In this document: one piece after another, positions 54,000 to 63,878 of the stretch
Layout: each line of letters opens with the position of its first letter
Position numbering within the stretch: position 1 is the first letter of the stretch
NCBI GenBank assembly: GCA_964486215.1
Contig: CAZALI010000002.1
Span: 1-64,000, forward strand
Length of the DNA stretch: 64,000 nt
Direction: 5' to 3'
From: RUG343 sp964486215
GTDB lineage: Bacteria; Bacillota_I; Bacilli_A; RF39; UBA660
Made by a program: the position numbers and the translations under genes
Notes under the pieces: generated by a model
Database searches by the model: none
Seen by the model: only the letters and a program-made list of their open reading frames with translations
Told to the model about the DNA's origin: nothing

Positions 54000-54028
54000 G
54001 ACAAAGATATTAATTTTAGTTAATATTA
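54000..54028 (+). promoter_or_regulatory. Promoter of tRNA-Ser
   Basis: TTGACA, 17-bp spacer and TAATAT/TATTAT -10 about 10 nt before the tRNA 5' end. Confidence 0.6.
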
Positions 54029-54037
54029 TAAGTGTTT

Positions 54038-54130
54038 GGAGCAGTACTCAAGTGGTTGAAGAGGACGGTTTGCTAAACCGTTAGGTCGATGAATATTGGC
54101 GCGCGAGTTCAAAGCTCGCCTGCTCCGCCA
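54038..54130 (+). tRNA. tRNA-Ser (GCT)
   Basis: 93-nt class II tRNA with long variable arm, acceptor GGAGCAG/CTGCTCC, anticodon loop TTGCTAA, encoded CCA. Confidence 0.95.
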
Positions 54131-54137
54131 TATGAAA

Positions 54138-54164
54138 TAAAGCTATTTTTAATAGCTTTTTTTG
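54138..54164 (+). terminator. Terminator of tRNA-Ser
   Basis: AAAGCTATT / AATAGCTTT with T7. Confidence 0.8.
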
Positions 54165-54223
54165 TTTCTTCTTATTTATTATTGCTCAAATTATGATATA
54201 ATTTTAATAGGAGGAATAGAGAT

Positions 54224-57200
54224 ATGGATATTATAAAAAAGTTTATGAATGATTTTCATGAAATAGAAAAATATTATGAATTTTTAGTTCAAAAAACTAA
54301 GAGACATGAATATGTAGGCGTTACTAATGAATGGCTAATTGATAACTTTTATTTATTAGTTGAACATAAAAATTCTATTGTCGATGACAAGAAAAATATC
54401 CGTAAGAACAGAAAACTATATTTAGATCTCTATTCTAGAATTAATAATATTGTAGTTAAAAATAATTATAATATTAATTTTAAGATACTATGTCAAGAAC
54501 TAAAGAAATATCAAAAAAATACTAAGAAATATTTTTCATATAAAGAATTATCTAGTATGAAAGTAATTCTATTATTTTCATATGTATCTAGATTAAGATT
54601 ACTTTGTGAAGATGAGTATAGAAAACTACTTGATGAAGAAGAAATAGATAAGATTATTTCTAGTAAAGGTAGTAAAGATTTAAGTATAGATGATTTTGTT
54701 AATTTTAGTAATTATAAAGATAATTATCATTATATCTTTTCACTTAATTATAAACTTAGAGAGTTAGGATCTAATGGTGGAAGAATATTTAAAGAGTTAA
54801 ATGAATTATTACAGAGTAAAAATATTAGTTTAAAAGAAATTATTAATGATGAATATCATGAAAAGATGTCTAATGATATTCTTATTTCTAATATATTTAA
54901 TGATTTACGTGAATTTACGGAATTTAATAATGAAGATTTATATGAAAAAATATCTAAATCAGAGAAACTTTTCTTAACAGATTCAATATATGAACAGATG
55001 AGTGTTGAATCTAAGAAATTATATAGACAAAGACTTGTTAAATTAGCTAAGAAATATCATACGACTGAACATGAGTTTTTAAGTGAAATATTAGACAAAG
55101 AAAATGCGGATGATTATCATGTTGGGTTTAAATTATTTAAGAAACCTAAATATATGTTTAGATTTAATTTTTACTTTGCTTTTTCATTGTTCTTATCTTG
55201 TATAATTACTTTACTTATTTCTAAATATTTCTTTGTAGGTATTAAAGGACTTAGCTTTGTTCTTTTGATTATTCCAGTATTTCAATTGTTTATAAGTATA
55301 GAAAATGAAATACTAAGTAGAGTTATTAGACCAAAGATTCTTCCTAAACTTGATTTTTCTGAAGGTATACCTGATGATTATCAGACTATGGTTGTTATAC
55401 CTACAATAGTATCTGATGAAGATAAGATTAAGAAGATGTTTGATATACTTGAAACTTTTTACATAATGAATAATAAGACAGATAATTTGTATTTTACTTT
55501 GTTGGGTGATGTTAAGAGTAGTTCTATGGAAGAAGAAGATTATGATAAAGATATTTCTAAATATGGAACTAAGTATGCTAAAGATTTAAATAAAAAATAT
55601 GGAAAAGATTTATTCTACTTTATTTATCGTAAGAGAAAATATAATGATAAAGAGGGAGAATATCTTGGTTATGAGAGAAAAAGAGGAGCTTTACTTCAAT
55701 TTAATAAGATACTTTTACATGAAGTAGATAAAGTTACTAGTAAAGAGAATTTTAATGTTAATATGTTACTTAATAATAAATTAAATATTAAGTATGTTAT
55801 TACTTTAGATACTGATACTAGACTTGTTTTAAATACAGCTTTAAATTTGGTTGGAGCTATGGCTCATCCACTTAATAAGCCTATTTTAAATAAAAGTGAA
55901 GATAAAGTTATATCTGGATATGGTATTATGCAACCTAGAGTTACTATGGATATTGAAGATACTAATAAGAGTTTATATAGTCAAGTCTTTGCAGGTATAG
56001 GTGGATTTGATACTTATACTTCTGTAGTACCTAATGTTTATCAGGATTCTTTTGGAGAAGGTAGTTTTGTTGGTAAAGGTATATATGATTTAGAGTGTTT
56101 TGATAAGATACTTGATAATACTTTCCCAGATAATAAGGTACTATCTCATGATTTATTAGAGGGTAATTACTTACGCTGTGCCTATATTTCAGATATAGAA
56201 CTTGTCGATGGATTTCCTTCTAAGTTCTTAACTGATGCGACTAGACATCATCGTTGGGCTAGAGGAGATGTTCAAATAATTGATTGGTTATTTCCTACAG
56301 TTAAGAATAGAAAAGGAAGAAAAGTACATAATCCGCTAAATCCACTTGAAAAGTATAAGATACTTGATAATATTCTTCGTATGTTTATGTATCCACTATT
56401 ATTGTTAATTGTTATTTTAGCTAGTTTTTCTCTAATTAAATATCCTCTATGTTGGATAGGATTTGTTTTAATACAACTTGCTTTACCAATAATATTCTTC
56501 TTAAAGAGTAAGATGTATAGAGAAGATAATACTAAGAGAACTATTTATTATAAGAATTTAATATTTGGTGGTAGAAGTCTACTCTTAAGATCTTATATTA
56601 TGTTTGTTAATCTTCCATATAATGCTAAATTATATTTAGATGCTTTTTGTAGAACTATGTATAGAATGCTTGTTAGTCATAAGAATTTACTTAACTGGTT
56701 AACAGCTGATGATGCTGAAAAGACTATTAAAGATAATTTAGCTAATTATAATAGAAATTATATTATTAACTTTATTACTGGTGGTTTATTAATAATTGGA
56801 TTTATATTTATACATAATCCAATAGCGTTAATATGTGGAATTTTATTCTTAACAGCTCCATTTGTTTTATATAGGGTTAGTAGAAATATAGATGATAATA
56901 AAATTCAATTAAAGGAAAGGGAAAAAGAGAAAGTAGAAAATACGGCTCTTAAGACTTTTAATTATTTTAAAGATAATTTAAAAGAAGAGTATCATTATTT
57001 AATACCAGATAATTACCAAGATAATAGAGAACAGAAACTTGATCTTAGAACTAGTCCTACAGCTATAGGTTTCTCTATGATTAGTATTATTTGTGGATAT
57101 GAACTTGATTTTATTAATGAAGAAGAAACTGTTAAGTATTTAGAAAATATATTAAAGAGTATTGATTCATTAAAAAAATGGCATGGTCATTTATATAACT

Positions 57201-60200
57201 GGTATAACATAGAGACTAGTGAAGTTATGCAACCACTTTTTGTATCTACAGTAGACTCTGGTAACTTAGTTGGTTCTTTGGTTGTAGTTAGAGAATTCTT
57301 AGATAAATATGGTTATGATTCTTTAGTAGATTTATGTGATAAGTTAATTAAAAATACTAATTTTAGAAAATTATATACTAAGAAAGATGTCTTTAGTATT
57401 GGTTATGATGAAAATGAAGGTAAGTTATCAATATACAATTATAATAAATTTGCTAGTGAATCACGTCTTACTTCATATTTAGCTATTGCTTTAGGTGATG
57501 TTTCTAGTAAACATTGGTTTTCACTAGATAAGAGTTTAACTATATACAAAGATAGGAAAGGTCTACTTTCTTGGAGTGGTACTGCTTTTGAATATTTTAT
57601 GCCTTATCTATTTATGAAGAATTATCCTAATACATTATTAGATGAAACATATAGATTCGCAGTATTTTGTAATAGAGATTATATAGATAGTGTTGATAGA
57701 AGTCTTCCTTGGGGTATTAGTGAAAGCGCTTATAATGAGCTTGATAATTCTCTTAACTATAAGTATAAAGCTTTTGCTACTCCTCATTTAAAAGCTAAAG
57801 AAGATCAAGATAATAGAATAGTGCTTTCTCCATATTCATCTATTATGGCTATGGATATGTATCCTATAGAAGTATACAAAAATATGACTAAATTTAAGAG
57901 ACTTGATATGTATGGTAAATATGGTTTTTATGAAGCTTATGATTATGATAATAGTGGAGTAGTTAAGAGTTATTTTGCTCACCATCAAGGTATGATTTTG
58001 ATGGGACTTACTAACTACTTAAAAGAAGATGTTATTAAGAGTTATTTCCATAGAAATGTTAATATTAGGACTTATGATATTCTTCTTAAAGAGAAAGTAC
58101 AAGTTAAGACTAGTATTGATATGAAGATGGCTAAGTATAAGAAATATAATTATGATAAAGAAGAAATTCAAAATGATATTAGAGCTTTCTCATATGTATC
58201 TTATATGCCAGAAGTATCAGTATTATCTAATAAGAAATATTGTTTACTTATGAATGATAGAGGAGATTCTTTCTCTAGATATAGGACTTTACAATTAAAT
58301 AGATATCGTAAAGTAACTGAACAAGATTATGGTCTATTTATGTATATTAAAGATTTAGATAGTAATTTTGTTTGGAGTAATACTTTTGCTCCTATGAATA
58401 GACAACCTGATAAGTATGAGATAGTTTTTGCGAGTGATAAGATAAAGTATATTAGAAAAGATGGAGATATTACTACTAAGAGTGAGATAGTTGTTACTAA
58501 TGATCATCATGCTGAAATTAGAAAGATTACTTTTAAGAATGAGAGTAGTGAAGTTAAGAAGTTAGAATTAACTACTTATACAGAAGTTATTTTATCTGAG
58601 AATATGGATGATGTTAGTCATAGAGCATTTAATAGTATGTTTATATCTACAGCATATGATGATGAAAGTCATGCTTTAATTGCGAAGAGAAAGACTAGAG
58701 GAGACGATAAAGTTAATAACTATATGTTTAATAGATTAGTTATTCCTGATGTTAATGAAGGATATAGTTATGCAACTGAAAGAATTGATTTTATAGGTAG
58801 AAATCATACTGCTAGTGATCCAGAAGCTTTAAGTCATGAGTTAAATAATTATGCTGGAGATAACTTAGATCCTATTATGAGTATTAGAAATACTATTGAG
58901 GTAGAACCATTTAGTAGTAAAGAGGTATATGTACTTTGTGGCTTTGGTAGAAGCTTGGAGCAAATACGTGAAATTATTAATGCTTATGATAATATAGATA
59001 AAGTAGATGAAGCATTTGAAGCTTGTACAGTTATGAATATTATTAAGACTAAGAATATGCAACTTACTGGTACTGATATGAGAACATTTAATGTAATGCT
59101 TAATTATTTGTATCAGACTACTAGACTTAGTGTTAATGAAGAGAGAGAAGATCTACTTCGTAAGAATGCTTTAGGTCAATCTGGATTATGGAAATTTGGT
59201 GTTTCTGGAGATAGACCAATTATCTTAGTAGAAATTAGTGATATTAATGATTTAGGATTTATTTATCAAATACTTAAATGTTTTGAATATTATAAGAATA
59301 ATTCTATCTTTGTAGATGTTATTATCATTAATAATGAGAGTAATCAATTCTCTAAGATAATTAAGAGCGAAATAGAAGATGAATTATATAGAATGTATAC
59401 TGTTAATAGCTTTTATCATACTCCTGGAGGAGTAACAGTTATTGATAGTAGTAATATATCTCGTGAAGAGAAATCATTATTATATATGGTACCTAGATTA
59501 AAATTTGTAATAGAAAATCATATAACTTTACAAGAAGCAGTAGATTTATTACAGAAAAATAATACTATTACTGATTATGAACAAGATATATGGGAAGATA
59601 ATATAGAAAAGAAATCTAGTGAGAAGTTAACTTATGATAATGGTTATGGTGGATTTAGAAAGAATGGCAGTGAGTATGTTATATATAATAGGAATACTCC
59701 TACACCATGGTCTAATATTATAGCTAATAAGAACTTTGGTACGATAGTTACTAATAATGGTTGTGGATTTACTTATGCATATAATTCTTCAGAATTTAAA
59801 CTTACTTCATGGACTAATGATATGGTATGTAATGATAAGAGTGAAGGCTTTAAGTTTAATGGGAAAGTATTTGATCCAACTTATTGTGTACATGGATTTG
59901 GTTATAGTACTTTGTCTAGTGAAACTAGTGAATTAAAACATGAGATTACAGAGTTTGTTCCAGTAGATGATCCAATTAAAGTTTACTTAATGACATTAAC
60001 TAATAAAGAAAAGACTAAGAAGAATATAGAAATTGAGTATTATATAAATCCAACTTTTGGTAATTTTGAAGAAAAAACTACTCGTCATATATTAACAGAA
60101 TTCTTAGGTGATGATAACTTTGTTAAGATGAGAAATGTCTATAGTATTAACTATGGTGATGTTAATGTCTTTATGTCTAGTAACTTAAAGATTAATAGTG

Positions 60201-61879
60201 CTAATACTAATAGAATGTTAGTAAAGAGTATTACTAGTAAAGTTAGTTTAGAGGCTGGTAAGAGTGTTGATTTAATATATGTTCTTGGTTGTGGTATGAG
60301 TGATGAAGAATGTATTAAATTAATTGATAAATATAGTGATGTTACTAGAGCTCGTAAAGCTTTGAAAGAAGTTAAAGATAACTGGGAAAAAGATTTAAGT
60401 GTTGTTACTGTTAAGAGTCAAGATAAGAGTTTTGATTATATGATGAATGGATGGTACTTATATCAAACTATTTCTAGTAGAATATTTGCGAAGAGTGGTT
60501 TCTATCAAGTAAGTGGAGCTTTTGGTTACAGAGATCAGTTACAAGATGCTATGAATATAGTTATGATTAAGCCTGATTATACAAGAAGTCAGATTCTTAC
60601 AAATGCATCTCATCAATTTATGGAAGGCGATGTTCTTCACTGGTGGCATGAGAAGAATAGATTTGGACTTCGTTCTAGATTTAAAGATGATTATTTATGG
60701 CTTGTATACGCAACTATTTCTTATATCAAAGTTACAGGAGATACATCTATATTAGATGAAGAAGTTCCATATATTATAGGTGATAGTTTAAGTGAATATG
60801 AAAATGAAAAAGGTATTGTATTTAATTATTCACAAGAGAAAGCTAAATTATTTGATCATTTAGTAAAATCTATTGACTTATCTATGAATTCTTTAGGTCG
60901 TCATAAACTACCTCTTATGGGTGGTGGCGATTGGAATGATGGTATGAACAAAGTTGGCATTAAAGGAGAAGGAGAGTCTGTATGGTTAGGTTTCTTCTTA
61001 TACGAGATTATTGATGACTTTGTTAAGATGTGTAAGAAGAGTAAGAATAAAATTGATACTGATAAGTATTTAGACTTTAATGATAAACTAAAAGATAGTC
61101 TAGATAAGAAAGCCTGGGATGGTAATTGGTATTTAAGAGCTTACTTTGATAATGGTGATAAGTTAGGTTCACATGAGAATAGTGAATGTAAGATAGACTT
61201 ACTAAGTCAAAGCTTCTCTATACTTAGTGGTGTTGCGAATAAAGATAGAAGAGAACAAGTAATAAATTCTGTTGAAGAGAACTTGGTTGATACTAATAGT
61301 AAGATTATTAAATTACTTACTCCAGCATTTGCTAAATCACTTAATAATCCTGGTTATATTATGGATTATCCTAAAGGTATAAGAGAAAATGGTGGTCAGT
61401 ATACACATAGTGTTTCATGGTACTTAAAAGCTCTTATAAAGTCTGGTTATTTTGATAAAGCTTATCGTTACTATCAAATGATTAATCCAGTAGAAAGATC
61501 TCTTGATAAGACAAGTGTTCAAAAGTACTTAGTAGAGCCATATGTAATTGCTGCAGATATTTATTCTGCTTTAGGAAGAGAAGGCAGAGGAGGATGGACA
61601 TGGTATACAGGATCTGCTGGATGGTTCTATAGATTAGGTATTGTCGATATACTTGGATTACAAAAGAGTGGAGATAGTTTAAAACTAAGTCCAAATATGC
61701 CAGTTCATTGGGATAACTTTAGAGTAATCTATAGATATATGGATACTAAGTATAATATAGAAGTTATTAAGACTAATAAAGATGAATTGGTAGTAGATGG
61801 TAGAAAGCAAAATTCTAATAATATTATTCTAGTAAATGATAAGATAGATCATGAAGTAACATTATATGTTAAAAAATAG
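54224..61879 (+). CDS. Giant cyclic-beta-glucan-synthase-like protein (NdvB-like: GT84 + glucoamylase-like + GH94)
   Basis: 2551 residues, close to NdvB length (about 2800). Order: helical N-terminal region (1-300); TM pair (about 312-356); glycosyltransferase core with DTD (residues about 528-531, YVITLDTDTR) and HHRWARGD (about 674); TM groups at about 730-780 and 860-905; glucoamylase-like domain (DLRTSPTAIGFSM... to YFAHHQGMILMGL, about 950-1260); then carbohydrate-binding beta regions and a GH94 phosphorylase module with GYRDQLQDAM, HWWHEKNRFGLRSRFKDDYLWL and GGGDWNDGMN (about 2231-2240, catalytic Asp). Such enzymes build, trim and cyclise beta-1,2-glucan. Extended -10 and GGAGG precede the ATG. 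Confidence 0.88.
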   Translation: MDIIKKFMNDFHEIEKYYEFLVQKTKRHEYVGVTNEWLIDNFYLLVEHKNSIVDDKKNIRKNRKLYLDLYSRINNIVVKNNYNINFKILCQELKKYQKNTKKYFSYKELSSMKVILLFSYVSRLRLLCEDEYRKLLDEEEIDKIISSKGSKDLSIDDFVNFSNYKDNYHYIFSLNYKLRELGSNGGRIFKELNELLQSKNISLKEIINDEYHEKMSNDILISNIFNDLREFTEFNNEDLYEKISKSEKLFLTDSIYEQMSVESKKLYRQRLVKLAKKYHTTEHEFLSEILDKENADDYHVGFKLFKKPKYMFRFNFYFAFSLFLSCIITLLISKYFFVGIKGLSFVLLIIPVFQLFISIENEILSRVIRPKILPKLDFSEGIPDDYQTMVVIPTIVSDEDKIKKMFDILETFYIMNNKTDNLYFTLLGDVKSSSMEEEDYDKDISKYGTKYAKDLNKKYGKDLFYFIYRKRKYNDKEGEYLGYERKRGALLQFNKILLHEVDKVTSKENFNVNMLLNNKLNIKYVITLDTDTRLVLNTALNLVGAMAHPLNKPILNKSEDKVISGYGIMQPRVTMDIEDTNKSLYSQVFAGIGGFDTYTSVVPNVYQDSFGEGSFVGKGIYDLECFDKILDNTFPDNKVLSHDLLEGNYLRCAYISDIELVDGFPSKFLTDATRHHRWARGDVQIIDWLFPTVKNRKGRKVHNPLNPLEKYKILDNILRMFMYPLLLLIVILASFSLIKYPLCWIGFVLIQLALPIIFFLKSKMYREDNTKRTIYYKNLIFGGRSLLLRSYIMFVNLPYNAKLYLDAFCRTMYRMLVSHKNLLNWLTADDAEKTIKDNLANYNRNYIINFITGGLLIIGFIFIHNPIALICGILFLTAPFVLYRVSRNIDDNKIQLKEREKEKVENTALKTFNYFKDNLKEEYHYLIPDNYQDNREQKLDLRTSPTAIGFSMISIICGYELDFINEEETVKYLENILKSIDSLKKWHGHLYNWYNIETSEVMQPLFVSTVDSGNLVGSLVVVREFLDKYGYDSLVDLCDKLIKNTNFRKLYTKKDVFSIGYDENEGKLSIYNYNKFASESRLTSYLAIALGDVSSKHWFSLDKSLTIYKDRKGLLSWSGTAFEYFMPYLFMKNYPNTLLDETYRFAVFCNRDYIDSVDRSLPWGISESAYNELDNSLNYKYKAFATPHLKAKEDQDNRIVLSPYSSIMAMDMYPIEVYKNMTKFKRLDMYGKYGFYEAYDYDNSGVVKSYFAHHQGMILMGLTNYLKEDVIKSYFHRNVNIRTYDILLKEKVQVKTSIDMKMAKYKKYNYDKEEIQNDIRAFSYVSYMPEVSVLSNKKYCLLMNDRGDSFSRYRTLQLNRYRKVTEQDYGLFMYIKDLDSNFVWSNTFAPMNRQPDKYEIVFASDKIKYIRKDGDITTKSEIVVTNDHHAEIRKITFKNESSEVKKLELTTYTEVILSENMDDVSHRAFNSMFISTAYDDESHALIAKRKTRGDDKVNNYMFNRLVIPDVNEGYSYATERIDFIGRNHTASDPEALSHELNNYAGDNLDPIMSIRNTIEVEPFSSKEVYVLCGFGRSLEQIREIINAYDNIDKVDEAFEACTVMNIIKTKNMQLTGTDMRTFNVMLNYLYQTTRLSVNEEREDLLRKNALGQSGLWKFGVSGDRPIILVEISDINDLGFIYQILKCFEYYKNNSIFVDVIIINNESNQFSKIIKSEIEDELYRMYTVNSFYHTPGGVTVIDSSNISREEKSLLYMVPRLKFVIENHITLQEAVDLLQKNNTITDYEQDIWEDNIEKKSSEKLTYDNGYGGFRKNGSEYVIYNRNTPTPWSNIIANKNFGTIVTNNGCGFTYAYNSSEFKLTSWTNDMVCNDKSEGFKFNGKVFDPTYCVHGFGYSTLSSETSELKHEITEFVPVDDPIKVYLMTLTNKEKTKKNIEIEYYINPTFGNFEEKTTRHILTEFLGDDNFVKMRNVYSINYGDVNVFMSSNLKINSANTNRMLVKSITSKVSLEAGKSVDLIYVLGCGMSDEECIKLIDKYSDVTRARKALKEVKDNWEKDLSVVTVKSQDKSFDYMMNGWYLYQTISSRIFAKSGFYQVSGAFGYRDQLQDAMNIVMIKPDYTRSQILTNASHQFMEGDVLHWWHEKNRFGLRSRFKDDYLWLVYATISYIKVTGDTSILDEEVPYIIGDSLSEYENEKGIVFNYSQEKAKLFDHLVKSIDLSMNSLGRHKLPLMGGGDWNDGMNKVGIKGEGESVWLGFFLYEIIDDFVKMCKKSKNKIDTDKYLDFNDKLKDSLDKKAWDGNWYLRAYFDNGDKLGSHENSECKIDLLSQSFSILSGVANKDRREQVINSVEENLVDTNSKIIKLLTPAFAKSLNNPGYIMDYPKGIRENGGQYTHSVSWYLKALIKSGYFDKAYRYYQMINPVERSLDKTSVQKYLVEPYVIAADIYSALGREGRGGWTWYTGSAGWFYRLGIVDILGLQKSGDSLKLSPNMPVHWDNFRVIYRYMDTKYNIEVIKTNKDELVVDGRKQNSNNIILVNDKIDHEVTLYVKK

Positions 61880-61903
61880 AAGTACTTAGTACTTCTTTTT
61901 TTA
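61878..61903 (+). terminator. Terminator after giant glucan synthase gene
   Basis: AGAAGTACT / AGTACTTCT with T7. Confidence 0.8.
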
Positions 61904-61939
61904 TTAAACATGTTTTATAATTATAGTGGAGGATTTCTT

Positions 61940-63106
61940 ATGATTAACTTTGATTTTAAGAGTACTGTGTATAATACATCTAATAATTCATTAGATAAGA
62001 GTACTGTGTATAGTAAATTTAATACTTATGATATGACTGGATGGGATAAATCTGTCGATTTTGATATATCTGAAATGAAAAGAAAAGCAGAAGAAGTAAA
62101 AGAAATATCAGATGTATTAGTAGTTATTGGAATAGGTGGATCTTATCTTGGTAGTAAAGCAATATATGATATGTTTACTTCATACTTTGATAAATCTTTT
62201 AGAGTAATATATTGTGGTAATAGTTTATCTAGTAGTTATTTTAATGACTTAAAACAAGAATTAGATAGAGTTAATTTTAGTGTGAATGTTATTAGTAAAA
62301 GTGGAAATACTATGGAGATAAAACTTGCTTATAACTTTATTAAGAAATATATGGAAGAAAGATATAGTAGTGAAGAAATAGCTAATAGAATAATTATGAC
62401 TACCGGAGAGGAAGGTTATCTAAGAGAAGAAGCTCATAAGAATGGTTATTATACTATGTCTATTCCAAATGATATAGGTGGAAGATATTCTATGTTTACT
62501 CCAGCACATTTATTCCCATTAATGTTTAATATAGATATAGATAAATTTATAAATGGTTATAATGATGGAGAAAAATTAAAAGACATAGCTTATGATTATG
62601 CTTGTGTTAGAAAGAGTTTATTTGACAATAGAAAGTACGTTGAGAACTTTGTCTGTTTTGAAGAAAAGTTTAATATGTTTAATGAATGGTTAAAGCAATT
62701 ATTTGGAGAGAGTGAAGGTAAAAATAACAGTGGTATTTTACCTACTTCTACAGTGTTTACTCGTGATTTGCATTCATTAGGTCAATTTATTCAAGAGGGA
62801 AATAAAATATTGTTTGAGACGTTTATTGTGGTTAGAGATAATCCTTCTTTTATGGTAGATGATAAAGATATTAATTCTATTAATAATAGTGTTATTGATG
62901 CGGTTAGAAGTGCTCATTATAATGGAGGAGTATCAGTTAATTTTATTGAGATAGATAAATTAAATGAATATAATATTGGTTCACTTGTTAGATTTTTCTT
63001 TTATGCAGCTGCTTTTTCTTCAATATTATTTGGAGTTAATCCATTTGATCAACCTGGTGTAGAAGTATATAAGAGCGAAGTTAGAAAGAGACTTGAAAAT
63101 GTATAA
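61940..63106 (+). CDS. pgi: Glucose-6-phosphate isomerase
   Basis: 388 residues from ATG 61940 (GGAGG upstream), shorter than common 430-550-residue forms but with all signature blocks: VIGIGGSYLGSKA, VISKSGNTMEIKLAYNF, GGRYSMFTPAHLFPL, FGESEGKNNSGILPTSTVFTRDLHSLGQFIQEG, and a C-terminal FDQPGVEVYKSEV with the catalytic Lys. Interconverts glucose-6-P and fructose-6-P. Overlaps the HAD gene by 8 nt. Confidence 0.94.
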   Translation: MINFDFKSTVYNTSNNSLDKSTVYSKFNTYDMTGWDKSVDFDISEMKRKAEEVKEISDVLVVIGIGGSYLGSKAIYDMFTSYFDKSFRVIYCGNSLSSSYFNDLKQELDRVNFSVNVISKSGNTMEIKLAYNFIKKYMEERYSSEEIANRIIMTTGEEGYLREEAHKNGYYTMSIPNDIGGRYSMFTPAHLFPLMFNIDIDKFINGYNDGEKLKDIAYDYACVRKSLFDNRKYVENFVCFEEKFNMFNEWLKQLFGESEGKNNSGILPTSTVFTRDLHSLGQFIQEGNKILFETFIVVRDNPSFMVDDKDINSINNSVIDAVRSAHYNGGVSVNFIEIDKLNEYNIGSLVRFFFYAAAFSSILFGVNPFDQPGVEVYKSEVRKRLENV

Positions 63107-63866
63107 AATATTAGTATGTGATTTTTATGATACATTAATTAATAAAGATGAAGCTATTGCGATACCTACAATGTTAGATATAGATAAGATGCGTAGTAAA
63201 GCACTATTTGTAGTAGCGACTAGTGGGCTTTTTAGAACTATAATTGATTATAATATGAGTTATATTTTTTCTGATTATATTATTAGTTATAATGGAGCTT
63301 ATATTTATGATACTAATAAGGACAAAGCTATTTATAAGAAACCTATTGGTGTTACTCTTATGAGAAAATTGTCTAAGATAAAAGCATCTAATGTAGCTTT
63401 CTTAACACTAAATGATATGTATTTTATAAATAAAGTTAAAAATAAAGATTATGGTGTTAATATTAGTGATATAGATGATTTTATAGATTTTCATAAGAAA
63501 GATGTTTATGAAATTAGAGTATTTGATACTTTAGATAACTTAGAAGAAATAAAGAATAAATTATCTAAATTAAAAGTTAAGTATTATTTACGTAGTAGTG
63601 GAAAAGAATATTATTTAGAAATTACTAGTGATGTAGTTAATAAGTTTGAAGCTAGTAAGATTATTTTAGATAAAGAAAATATTAAAAATAGTGAAATGGT
63701 ATCTATTGGCTGTAGTAGTAATGATTATGAACTTGTTAAGAGTGCTGGATGTGGAGTAGCAATTAAGAATGCTGATACAGAAATAAAAAAAGTAGCAATG
63801 TACACTACTAAGAAGAATAATACTAGTGGTGTTCAAGAAGTAATAGAAAAGTATTTTATTAAATAA
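63099..63866 (+). CDS. HAD-superfamily (Cof-type) hydrolase
   Basis: 255 residues from ATG 63099 inside the end of pgi. Motif I is CDFYDTL: nucleophile D8 kept, but the +2 acid/base Asp is Tyr10, a pattern better known from dehalogenase-type HADs. Motif III Lys (NKFEASKIIL) and motif IV region GCSSNDYELVKSAGCGVAIKNA resemble Cof sugar phosphatases, with S-N-D in place of the usual GDxxND. Sugar-phosphate phosphatase activity is possible but uncertain. Confidence 0.8.
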   Translation: MYKILVCDFYDTLINKDEAIAIPTMLDIDKMRSKALFVVATSGLFRTIIDYNMSYIFSDYIISYNGAYIYDTNKDKAIYKKPIGVTLMRKLSKIKASNVAFLTLNDMYFINKVKNKDYGVNISDIDDFIDFHKKDVYEIRVFDTLDNLEEIKNKLSKLKVKYYLRSSGKEYYLEITSDVVNKFEASKIILDKENIKNSEMVSIGCSSNDYELVKSAGCGVAIKNADTEIKKVAMYTTKKNNTSGVQEVIEKYFIK

Positions 63867-63878
63867 GTGGGTGATAGT

